A stretch of DNA of 64,000 nucleotides from Sediminibacter sp. Hel_I_10. Lineage in GTDB: Bacteria; Bacteroidota; Bacteroidia; Flavobacteriales; Flavobacteriaceae. Below, one piece after another: positions 9,529 to 16,537 of the stretch (position 1 is the stretch's first letter; the number at the start of each line of letters is the position of its first letter). Position numbers and translations under genes: made by a program. The notes beneath the pieces were generated by a model, which had not been told where the DNA came from, searched no databases, and saw only the letters and a program-made list of their open reading frames with translations. Location: positions 3,844,001 through 3,908,000 of the forward strand of contig NZ_JHZX01000001.1 in NCBI RefSeq assembly GCF_000688335.1, given 5' to 3'.

Positions 9529-10144
9529 CTGCTTTATGAATTAAATAGATGTTTCTTGAGTAAATGATGGAGCCTAAACCGTGACCAAGAATAAGAACAT
9601 AGTCGATTCTAATAAAGGCATAAATTAAAATAAGAATAGAGCCAATAAGACTCAAAAGCCAAAAACCGAACGGTAGGGAAGAGGTTTTTCTTTTTTCCGA
9701 ATACAGCCATTGATACACAAAACGTAACGTAAAAATCACTTGAGAAATGATGCCTAAAACCAAAAGCCAATACGGGATAGCTTCATTTTGAAACAATAGA
9801 TCTAAATCGATTCTATTATTATTAAAATAATAGATCACAATAAGAACAGGGAAAATAATCAAGAACCATTGTACCGCTTTTGGAAATTTTTTCCATTGTC
9901 CTTGCAGTTGTAAATTACGAATGTAGATGTAATAGGTTAGAGATTGGCCCAGCATGATTGCAAAATCAAATCTAAGGTAGCCATACATAAAAAGTAAAAC
10001 GCTAGCTAATAAGCTTAAAGTCCAAAAGAGTGTGGGTGTAATGACACGTTTTTGCTTTTCTGAAGTCACCCATTGAATAATCAGCCTTGAGGAAAACAAA
10101 ATTTGAGCTAAAAACCCAATACTATATATAAGCCAATTGCTCAT
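9506..10144 (-). CDS. LAB_N (lipid A biosynthesis N-terminal) membrane protein, tandem-duplicated
   Basis: A 212-residue protein made of two copies of a three-helix unit. Copy one spans about residues 5-85 (GFLAQILFSSRLIIQWVTSEK, FWTLSLLASVLLFMYGYLR, LGQSLTYYIYIRN). Copy two spans about 125-205 (GIISQVIFTLRFVYQWLYSEK, FWLLSLIGSILILIYAFIR, LGHGLGSIIYSRN). The R-x(3)-QW-x-x-SEK motif occurs in both. This is the lipid A biosynthesis N-terminal domain, found fused to LpxB in some bacteria and stand-alone in others. From memory it belongs to the MtN3/PQ-loop-like clan, which would suit a carrier or flippase for a sugar-lipid. Its start overlaps the GT2 stop by 4 bases (ATGA) and its end overlaps the GT39 gene. 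Confidence 0.85.
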   Translation of the reverse strand: MSNWLIYSIGFLAQILFSSRLIIQWVTSEKQKRVITPTLFWTLSLLASVLLFMYGYLRFDFAIMLGQSLTYYIYIRNLQLQGQWKKFPKAVQWFLIIFPVLIVIYYFNNNRIDLDLLFQNEAIPYWLLVLGIISQVIFTLRFVYQWLYSEKRKTSSLPFGFWLLSLIGSILILIYAFIRIDYVLILGHGLGSIIYSRNIYLIHKADATEISK

Positions 10145-10857
10145 TTACTTTGTTTCAAAACCTGATAGTTGATGTATTTCTTCTTCATCCAGAGGTAGGC
10201 AAAACAATCCATGAGAGGGCCCAAAAGCCGATTCCATAAGCCAAATTTTGCCGTACCAGCAACCCGAGGAAAATGCTGAACAGGAATTTGTATAATTTTA
10301 CCATTTTGAAGCAATATCATCGCAGGTAAAAAACGATGTAAACCTTTAAACATGGGAATACGCTTTGCGTAATCTGTTTTAATCACTTTTAGGGGACAAC
10401 CTGTATCGTCCATTCCATCATGGGTAAACGTACGCCGAATGCCATTGGCGATTTTTGAGGACATGTTTTTGACGAAACTATCTTTACGATCAGCTCTAAC
10501 GCCAGTTACTAAATCATATTCTCCAATGTGTTTCAAGAGTTTATTAAAGTCTTCTGGAGCAGTTTGTAGATCAGAATCAATGTAGCCCACCAATTCTGTT
10601 TCTGTATGGTCAAACCCAGCCTTAATTGCAGCACTAAGACCGCGGTTTTCAGTAAAAAGTAAATATGAAAAATTGGATTGACGTTCACAAATAGATTCTA
10701 TGACGTCCTGACTTTTATCTTTAGACCCATCATTAACAAATAGTATTTTAGTGGGCTTAATGGCTATTTTGGTATAGTCTAGGAGCTCTTTTTCTACTCG
10801 TAATAGATTATCTTCTTCGTTGTATACAGGAACAACAATTGTAAGTTTATAGTCCAT
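10141..10857 (-). CDS. family 2 glycosyltransferase, ArnC/DPM1-like
   Basis: A 238-residue GT-A fold enzyme. VVPVYNEEDNL at the N-terminus binds the nucleotide, LFVNDGSKDKS follows, and the DxD-like motif is IDSDLQTAPED. TENRGLSAAIKAGFDH and QIPVQHFPRVAGTAKFGLWNRL are typical of polyprenyl-phosphate sugar transferases. Unlike ArnC it has no long C-terminal membrane helices, being closer to the short DPM1 type. It probably loads a sugar from a nucleotide donor on undecaprenyl phosphate at the cytoplasmic face, supplying the ArnT-like enzyme two genes downstream. It is the first gene of the operon and is divergent from the epimerase gene, which could make the sugar donor. Confidence 0.87.
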   Translation of the reverse strand: MDYKLTIVVPVYNEEDNLLRVEKELLDYTKIAIKPTKILFVNDGSKDKSQDVIESICERQSNFSYLLFTENRGLSAAIKAGFDHTETELVGYIDSDLQTAPEDFNKLLKHIGEYDLVTGVRADRKDSFVKNMSSKIANGIRRTFTHDGMDDTGCPLKVIKTDYAKRIPMFKGLHRFLPAMILLQNGKIIQIPVQHFPRVAGTAKFGLWNRLLGPLMDCFAYLWMKKKYINYQVLKQSK

Positions 10858-10954
10858 TTATGAAAGTTAGTTGGACAAAAATATTGTTTTTTATTCAACC
10901 ACTTGTGATTTCATTTCATATAAAAACCCTTATTTTGTATTTCTTTACAATCAA

Positions 10955-11893
10955 ATGAAAATACTTATTACAGGAGCCGCTGGTTTTATAGGCTCACATA
11001 CAGCAGAACGTTTACAAAGCCTAGGCCATGTGGTTGTTGGCGTTGATAATTTTAGCGATTATTATAGTGTTATATTAAAACAACTTAATGCCAAAGCACT
11101 CACCGAAAAGGGAATCAGCATTATAAAGAAAGATCTAAGGGATGAGGACTTATTAAAAGTTCTACCAAACGATTTCGATTATATCTTTCATTTTGCGGGA
11201 CAACCTGGGATTTCCCAAACGTCCACATTTGAAGACTATTTCAGTAATAACATTATCGCTACCAAAAATTTGGTCGATTTTGCAGAAGGCTGTCCTAATT
11301 TGAAATTATTGGTCAACATAGCAACCTCGTCTATTTATGGTCTTGAAGCGACACATCCCGAAAGCTTTGCTCCAAAACCTGCATCACACTATGGGGTAAC
11401 CAAACTTGCTGGTGAGCAGTTAGTGCTCCAAAAAAGTAGAGAGCAACTTTTAAAGTCTTGTTCACTACGGTTATATTCGGTTATAGGTCCGCGCGAACGT
11501 CCTGAGAAAATGTATACCAAATTGATAGATCTGGGTTTGAAGGATGAGAAATTTCCTTTGTTTGAAGGGAGTGATACGCATTTGCGCAGTTTTACTTACG
11601 TGGGAGACATTGTAGATGGCATTGTAAGTGTTATTGGCAAAGAGCAACTTGTAAACGGAGAAATCATCAATCTCGGGACAGAGGTGGAGCACACCACTAA
11701 AGAAGGCATAGAAGCTGTGGAGCAAATTTTAGGTAAGAAAATCCATCTTAACGTCATACCAAAACGACCAGGAGATCAATTGCGTACTAAGGCTAATATA
11801 GATAAGGCTAGGAGATTGTTGAATTACAATCCGCAAACAACCTTATTAGAAGCTGTAGAGAAACAAGTCGCCTGGTTTAAAGCGAATTTTTAA
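10955..11893 (+). CDS. NAD-dependent sugar-nucleotide epimerase/dehydratase (extended SDR)
   Basis: A 312-residue Rossmann-fold protein when started at ATG 10955 (MKILITGAAGFIGSHTAE). The frame is open upstream to 10871, but the extra residues are not family-like. The NAD-binding GAAGFIG, the active-site SSIYG and YGVTK (Y-x3-K), and RLYSVIGPRERP are those of UDP-glucose/GlcNAc 4-epimerases and related UDP-uronate epimerases. The exact substrate cannot be read. It is divergent from the lipid-linked sugar operon (98 bases between starts), which suggests it could make the nucleotide sugar used there. Its 3' end overlaps the meaB 3' end by 17 bases on the opposite strand. Confidence 0.9.
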   Translation: MKILITGAAGFIGSHTAERLQSLGHVVVGVDNFSDYYSVILKQLNAKALTEKGISIIKKDLRDEDLLKVLPNDFDYIFHFAGQPGISQTSTFEDYFSNNIIATKNLVDFAEGCPNLKLLVNIATSSIYGLEATHPESFAPKPASHYGVTKLAGEQLVLQKSREQLLKSCSLRLYSVIGPRERPEKMYTKLIDLGLKDEKFPLFEGSDTHLRSFTYVGDIVDGIVSVIGKEQLVNGEIINLGTEVEHTTKEGIEAVEQILGKKIHLNVIPKRPGDQLRTKANIDKARRLLNYNPQTTLLEAVEKQVAWFKANF

Positions 11894-12962
11894 GTTTCAA
11901 TAGATTTTCGGCTGCAGCAAAAGGTGTAGTTTTTCCTTCAGCAACAAGTAGTAATTGCTTTTCTAAGGCTATCTTAATTTCAGATTGGTTGAAAAATTCA
12001 GACTTAAGACGGTCTTCAATAGTTTGTAGCAGCCAAAACTTATTTTGGGACTTTCGGTTTTTCTCAAAGAAGCCATTGCCCTTTACATTGGAAACATAAG
12101 TTTCTACCAACTCCCACACATCAGCAATACCTTCTCGATGTAAAGCGCTACATAACGTGACTTTGGGTTGCCATTGCGACTCCTTTTCTGGATAGAGATG
12201 CAATGCCCGCTTAAATTCTGATTTGGCCATTTTAGAGGCTTTTTTATTCTCTCCATCGGCTTTATTAATGGCAATAGCATCTGCCATTTCAATAATTCCT
12301 CGCTTAATACCTTGAAGCTCGTCACCCGCACCAGCTAATTTCAATAGTAAAAAGAAATCGACCATACTATGTACGGCAATTTCACTTTGGCCAACACCAA
12401 CAGTTTCAATAATTATGGTATCAAAGCCAGCAGCTTCACAGAGAATAATGGTTTCACGAGTTTTTCTAGCAACACCGCCTAAAGAGGATCCAGAAGGTGA
12501 GGGGCGAATAAAAGCTTGCTCATTCTTAACCAAATCTTCCATTCGGGTTTTATCTCCAAGAATACTGCCTTTACTCAAAGTACTGCTTGGGTCTACAGCA
12601 AGTACAGCCACTTTTTTCCCCTGAGTTGTTAAATGCATGCCCAAGGCTTCTATAAAAGTGCTTTTTCCAACTCCAGGAACACCTGTAATGCCAATTCTAA
12701 CAGAGTTGTTGGCGTATGGCAAACATGCTTTGATGATGGCATTTGCTTGATTTAGGTGAGAGCGATTGGTACTTTCTACTAAGGTTATAGATTGGCTGAG
12801 GGCCGTAATATTTCCTTCTATGACTTTGGAAACCAGATCATCTGTTGATCGCTGTAACTTGCGTTTTTCCTGAATGTTTTTAATGGCATTAGCATTAGAA
12901 AGTGCTGCGCTCGAGACGCCGCTAGTTTCTTCTAAAGCAGATGTTTTAGATGCTTTTGCCAA
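11877..12962 (-). CDS. meaB: methylmalonyl-CoA mutase-associated GTPase MeaB (ArgK family)
   Basis: A 361-residue G3E-type P-loop GTPase. Walker A is GVPGVGKSTF, followed by VLAVDPSSTLSKGSILGDKTRM, the switch region IIETVGVGQSE, and INKAD for base recognition. MeaB loads and protects adenosylcobalamin in methylmalonyl-CoA mutase; no mutase gene is in the window. The only start between the in-frame stop just upstream and the conserved region is TTG at 12962 (or CTG at 12968), so a non-ATG start is used. It lies 6 bases after the DUF2911 gene on the same strand and is probably co-transcribed with it. Confidence 0.93.
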   Translation of the reverse strand: MAKASKTSALEETSGVSSAALSNANAIKNIQEKRKLQRSTDDLVSKVIEGNITALSQSITLVESTNRSHLNQANAIIKACLPYANNSVRIGITGVPGVGKSTFIEALGMHLTTQGKKVAVLAVDPSSTLSKGSILGDKTRMEDLVKNEQAFIRPSPSGSSLGGVARKTRETIILCEAAGFDTIIIETVGVGQSEIAVHSMVDFFLLLKLAGAGDELQGIKRGIIEMADAIAINKADGENKKASKMAKSEFKRALHLYPEKESQWQPKVTLCSALHREGIADVWELVETYVSNVKGNGFFEKNRKSQNKFWLLQTIEDRLKSEFFNQSEIKIALEKQLLLVAEGKTTPFAAAENLLKLKNSL

Positions 12963-12968
12963 TTGCAG

Positions 12969-13541
12969 TTATTTTTGTTCTTTCATCACTTCCAATGGAA
13001 CAGCTACCTTGGTGTGGTCCCATGCCATGGTTAGCTCTAAATTATCTGTACTGTTGTCAATGGCAATAGTAAATTGCTCAACGGGTTGATCTAACTTTTC
13101 AACAGGTACATCAATTTCTAAAATATCGTAATTGGGATCCCACATAGGCTGCATTTGTTCATCTACACCCCAAGGGTATTGTTTCGTATTGAAAATCACA
13201 TTCCAAGTGGAGTCTTTTGGTACTGTCCATAAAGTATACACCCCTACAGGTAAATAAATCCCTTGAACCATCAAATCTTTGTTAGTTTCAAATGTCGTAG
13301 CCTCATTGGCACCAGTACGCCAGACTTTTCCGTAAGGAACCAATGCTCCAAAAATCTCACGCCCTTTTTTTGAAGGCCTATTATAGAATACATTTAATTT
13401 TAAGTCATTCATCTTAAACTCTACAGTATCCTTCGGACTCAAACGTGGAGAAAATATATTTTCAACAAAGTAAGAGTAGCAAAATAAACCTATGGCAATA
13501 ATGAAAAGAAATATTAGTAGGCGTTTTAAAAACGTATTCAT
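12969..13541 (-). CDS. DUF2911 domain protein
   Basis: A 190-residue protein with an N-terminal hydrophobic segment (about 7-26, LLIFLFIIAIGLFCYSYFV) that should serve as signal anchor. The rest is a DUF2911 beta-sandwich: VFYNRPSKKGREIFG, VPYGKVWRTGANEATTFE, LPVGVYTLWTVP, WNVIFNTKQYPWG. These features are constant in this Bacteroidota family. The family is periplasmic with no established function. It is upstream of meaB in the same operon. The signal-anchor version suggests it stays membrane-bound on the periplasmic side. Confidence 0.88.
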   Translation of the reverse strand: MNTFLKRLLIFLFIIAIGLFCYSYFVENIFSPRLSPKDTVEFKMNDLKLNVFYNRPSKKGREIFGALVPYGKVWRTGANEATTFETNKDLMVQGIYLPVGVYTLWTVPKDSTWNVIFNTKQYPWGVDEQMQPMWDPNYDILEIDVPVEKLDQPVEQFTIAIDNSTDNLELTMAWDHTKVAVPLEVMKEQK

Positions 13542-13649
13542 AGCAGGGGATTTCTCTTTATTGTGAGTGTAAATATAAATGAATTTGATTTTTTGACTAA
13601 GCTCTTAACGTTGTTTTCATATAAAAATTTAAAAAAAAGCGAAAAACTT

Positions 13650-13675
13650 TGCAACACTGTATCATTTGTGTCGTC
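13650..13675 (+). promoter_or_regulatory. candidate ECF-type (autoregulated) promoter of the sigma factor gene
   Basis: TGCAAC at 13650-13655 and TCGTC at 13671-13675 give an AAC / CGTC pair with a 16-base spacer. That is the general architecture of ECF sigma promoters (AAC at -35, CGT/GTC at -10). It lies 33 bases before the TTG start of the ECF sigma gene, as expected for autoregulation. The surrounding spacer is AT-rich. Assignment is by pattern only. Confidence 0.5.
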
Positions 13676-13707
13676 CTTTAAATGAACTATAATCAATCAA
13701 AAGAAGT

Positions 13708-14265
13708 TTGAACGCCTTACAAGTGGATATTATTGAACAATGCAAGCGTAACGATCGTAAAGCGCAATTGCAATTATACCAGCAATATTGTGATGGAATG
13801 TATGTTGTTGCAAATCGATTTGTAAGAGATTCTATGGAAGCTGAAGATATCGTTCAGGAATCTTTTATAAATGCTTTTGCCAAACTAGATCAATTTCAAG
13901 CAGAAGTAACTTTTGGAGCTTGGTTAAAACGTATCGTGATCAATAAGAGCATCGATCTTCTCAAATCTAAAAAGCATATGCTGCAAGATTTGGACGAGGT
14001 GCACCTTAAAGTGGTTGATGAACCTTATGAGAACGAATGGTTGGTAGATGATACTATTAGCATTGAAGATGTCAAGCAAAGTATGTCACAATTACCAGAA
14101 AAATATAGAGTAGTGGTGACGCTTTATTTAATGGAAGGTTATGACCACCAAGAAATTTCCGAAATTCTAGATATTTCAGAAATAGCATCAAGAACACAGC
14201 TTTCAAGAGGAAAAGCAAAGTTAAAAGCACTTTTAAAACCTATGTACAATGGCACAAGATCTTAG
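13708..14265 (+). CDS. ECF-type RNA polymerase sigma factor
   Basis: A 185-residue sigma-70 family factor with only regions 2 and 4. Region 2 (about 22-90) has YQQYCDGMYVVANRFVRDSMEAEDIVQESFINAF. Region 4 (about 118-175) has SQLPEKYRVVVTLYLMEGYDHQEIS and SRTQLSRGKAKL. The only usable start is TTG at 13708, because an in-frame stop lies at 13690-13692 and no ATG precedes region 2. The gene overlaps the anti-sigma gene by 17 bases. An ECF-like promoter motif lies just upstream, pointing to autoregulation. The co-directed 506-residue repeat protein is a likely target gene. Confidence 0.93.
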   Translation: MNALQVDIIEQCKRNDRKAQLQLYQQYCDGMYVVANRFVRDSMEAEDIVQESFINAFAKLDQFQAEVTFGAWLKRIVINKSIDLLKSKKHMLQDLDEVHLKVVDEPYENEWLVDDTISIEDVKQSMSQLPEKYRVVVTLYLMEGYDHQEISEILDISEIASRTQLSRGKAKLKALLKPMYNGTRS

Positions 14266-14845
14266 AGAATTATGTAATACTGAAGGGCAAGACAAGCGAA
14301 GCACATCGATGCCGAAAGGTCATGAGGCGCGATTTCTCTCAAAATTAGAGGAGACTTTCCCTGAGCACAGCATAAAAAAATCGAATTCTGTTTTATGGCG
14401 TATAGCCGCAAGTATTGTGATACTTATTGGTTTGGGATTTACGACATTTAAATATGTTAATCCTACTGAAATGATGCCCTCCGATGTAGTGACGCAAGAC
14501 AGTCCCTCACATGAAACGTCACTAAAATCTTTAGGAGATGTGTCTCCAGATTTAAAAAAAATAGAACATTACTATTTGGCTAACATTAATTTAGAGCTGT
14601 CAAAGGTCAAGTTAACAGAAGACAATAAGGAGTTGTTTGATGGCTATGTGTTTCGTTTGGCAGAATTGAATAAAGAATACAAAAAGCTATCGTTAGAATT
14701 GACAGAAAACGGCCCGAATGAACTTACGGTAAGTGCACTTATCGATAATTTGAAATTAAGGCTTAATTTATTATACCGCTTAAAAGAACAATTGGGTGAA
14801 TTAAATAGTTCAACCGAAACATCATCATCAAAAAACATCAGTTAA
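14249..14845 (+). CDS. putative membrane anti-sigma factor
   Basis: A 198-residue protein with a short cytoplasmic N-terminus (about 1-49), one membrane helix (about 50-68, WRIAASIVILIGLGFTTFKYV) and a periplasmic, helix-rich C-terminus of 130 residues. It begins inside the 3' end of the ECF sigma gene, the usual arrangement for sigma/anti-sigma pairs, and this context is the main reason for the call. No zinc-binding HxxxC-x2-C motif of the ZAS domain is present. The Ser-rich tail (SSTETSSSK) is unstructured. It resembles the short Bacteroidota anti-sigma proteins that hold sigma-21-like factors at the membrane. Confidence 0.7.
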   Translation: MAQDLRELCNTEGQDKRSTSMPKGHEARFLSKLEETFPEHSIKKSNSVLWRIAASIVILIGLGFTTFKYVNPTEMMPSDVVTQDSPSHETSLKSLGDVSPDLKKIEHYYLANINLELSKVKLTEDNKELFDGYVFRLAELNKEYKKLSLELTENGPNELTVSALIDNLKLRLNLLYRLKEQLGELNSSTETSSSKNIS

Positions 14846-14856
14846 ATCAACAAAAG

Positions 14857-14916
14857 GAAATCTGAAAGCTTGCAATACCCAAAATCAAATGACGCGTTTG
14901 GTCGTTTTCAGATTTC
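14857..14916 (+). promoter_or_regulatory. long-loop hairpin between anti-sigma and target gene
   Basis: GAAATCTGAAA at 14857-14867 pairs perfectly with TTTCAGATTTC at 14906-14916, enclosing a 38-base loop, and TTTT follows at 14917-14920. It sits in the 89-base gap before the 506-residue protein gene. It could be a partial terminator, an attenuator or an mRNA-stabilising element that sets the ratio of sigma/anti-sigma to target. Confidence 0.45.
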
Positions 14917-14934
14917 TTTTAAAACTTAAAACAA

Positions 14935-16455
14935 ATGAAAACAAATCTTATAAAATTAGTGCTGTTTGTGTTTACATTGAACCTAGGAGCACAGCAAAAT
15001 AACATCAAATTATCTAAACATATAAAAGTAACTAAAGACGTTACAATTGATCTTAATACCAGTTACGTTCAATTAGAAATTGATACTTGGAATAAGGATG
15101 AACTTGAAATTGAAGCCTTTGTTGATGACAAAAAATTATCTGGAGACGCTTTAAAGAATGCTTTAGAACATTGGAAACTTAAAGTAGAAGGTTCTGGAGA
15201 TTATGTAAAGATTTCTTCGGAAGGAGCTCAAGGTACTTGGAGTAGTCTCAATGATTTAAATATAAATTTAGAATCTTTAAATCTTGATTTGGAAACTATT
15301 TCGAATCTCAGCGACTTCGAATTTGGATTTTCTGAAATGCCAGAAATGCCAGAGCTTCCAGAATTACCAGAAATGGTGCATATGGATGTTCCTGAAGTAC
15401 CAGAATTACCAGAGTTACCAGAACTTCCGGAAGGCGTCCATACCATTAGTTTTGATGCTGAAGCTTATAAAGCTAAAGGAGAACCTTATTTAGAAGCTTG
15501 GAGCAAAGACTTTGAATCTAAATACGGAAAAGTGTATAAAGAGAAAATGAAAACTTGGGCCCGAAAAATGGCAAAGGTAGATTTTAAAGGCTATGAAAAA
15601 CGAATGGAAGTTTGGGGCGAGAAATTTGGTCAACAGTTTGGTGAAGATTATGAAAAGAAGATGAAAGCGTGGGGAGAAGAATTTTCAAAACGCTTTGATG
15701 GAGAATGGGCAAAAGAAATGGAGGCTTGGGGCGAAAAATACGGCAAGCAAATGGAAGAGCGTGCTAAACAAATGGAGGCCAGAACAAAATCTTTAGAAGC
15801 GAGAGAACGAGCAATACACCAACGTCAATCTATGGTTAATGATCAAAAGGCAAACTCAAAGCAGCACACTGAAGAGGGCATAAAACGTGTTATCAAAATC
15901 AAAATGCCAAAAAAGGCCAAACTGAAAATGAACGTAAGACACGGTGAACTTAAATTGTCTTCTATAATCCATAACCTTAAAGCAGATTTATCTCATACGG
16001 GACTAATCGCCAATCATATTAACGGTATGAGCACGTCTATTAATGTGGCCTATTCTCCTGTGCACATTGATTTGTGGAGTCAAGGGGAACTCAACTTAAA
16101 GTTTGTGCAGCAGGCATATATTTCCAATTCAGAGCAATTAATGCTTAATAGCAACTCCTCTAACATCACCATAGACAATCTTTCTCATAATGCTATTATC
16201 AATGGTAGTTTTGGCGATCTGGTGATTTCTAAAATTTCAGATGATTTTTCAAACCTTAACATTGTATTAGAAAATAGTGATGCCGTAATCACGCTTCCCA
16301 AAACAGATTACAATGTGTATTTTAAAGGGAATCGATCTAAATTAAATAATGAGACCACCACCCAAAAAACCATTGAAAAAACAAGTAGTGGCGTTCGCTC
16401 TGCCAAGAGCATCGTTTTAAATACCAAATTTAGTGATGTCACTTTAAAGGATTAA
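14935..16455 (+). CDS. exported repeat-rich protein of the ECF locus
   Basis: A 506-residue protein with a signal peptide (about 1-19, ending NLGAQ). Four regions are visible. Residues about 20-130 form an acidic beta-like region (VQLEIDTWNKDELEIEAFVDD). Residues about 134-168 form a proline-glutamate run of PEM/PEL/PEV triplets. Residues about 180-295 are charged and helical, with Trp at 189, 208, 227, 246 and 265, exactly every 19 residues. Residues about 318-506 are a repetitive beta region (GELKLSS, NGSFGDLVISK, SDVTLKD) resembling the DUF4097 / putative adhesin beta-helix. The protein should be periplasmic or surface-exposed. It follows the ECF sigma and anti-sigma genes and is probably their main target or sensor partner. 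No enzymatic motif is seen. Confidence 0.75.
   Translation: MKTNLIKLVLFVFTLNLGAQQNNIKLSKHIKVTKDVTIDLNTSYVQLEIDTWNKDELEIEAFVDDKKLSGDALKNALEHWKLKVEGSGDYVKISSEGAQGTWSSLNDLNINLESLNLDLETISNLSDFEFGFSEMPEMPELPELPEMVHMDVPEVPELPELPELPEGVHTISFDAEAYKAKGEPYLEAWSKDFESKYGKVYKEKMKTWARKMAKVDFKGYEKRMEVWGEKFGQQFGEDYEKKMKAWGEEFSKRFDGEWAKEMEAWGEKYGKQMEERAKQMEARTKSLEARERAIHQRQSMVNDQKANSKQHTEEGIKRVIKIKMPKKAKLKMNVRHGELKLSSIIHNLKADLSHTGLIANHINGMSTSINVAYSPVHIDLWSQGELNLKFVQQAYISNSEQLMLNSNSSNITIDNLSHNAIINGSFGDLVISKISDDFSNLNIVLENSDAVITLPKTDYNVYFKGNRSKLNNETTTQKTIEKTSSGVRSAKSIVLNTKFSDVTLKD
15337..15436 (+). repeat. 9-bp minisatellite encoding PEx triplets
   Basis: Two runs of the 9-base unit CCAGARnTn, each encoding Pro-Glu-(Met/Leu/Val), are separated by a short HMDV linker. 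The unit repeats with third-position changes, as expected of slippage followed by drift. It gives an extended, acidic, proline-rich linker. Confidence 0.8.
15499..15729 (+). repeat. 57-bp / 19-residue Trp-anchored helical repeats
   Basis: Five Trp codons begin at 15499, 15556, 15613, 15670 and 15727, exactly 57 bases apart. They define four 19-residue units of the form W-G-E-[KE]-[FY]-x3-[FY]-x3-[YW]-x-K-x-M-[KE]-x. The helix is very rich in Lys and Glu. Confidence 0.85.
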
Positions 16456-16537
16456 GATAATGACGCTCTGTGCCTTGATTTAGTGTTAAATACAATTTAA
16501 AAGATTATTTTTATTCTGTTTTAAACCAACCGAAATC

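Noticed and set aside
5703-10857. Horizontally acquired island between 5.7 and 10.9 kb
   Set aside because: Base composition and codon style look like the rest of the window, and no integrase, tRNA or direct-repeat boundary was seen.
10871-10954. Extended start for the epimerase
   Set aside because: Adds 28 residues before the universal MKILITGAAGFIG start.
15228-15493. ORFs in other frames across the PEx minisatellite
   Set aside because: Repeat-driven open frames (Ser-Gly and Asn-Tyr-Gln runs) caused by the 9-base unit, not real genes.
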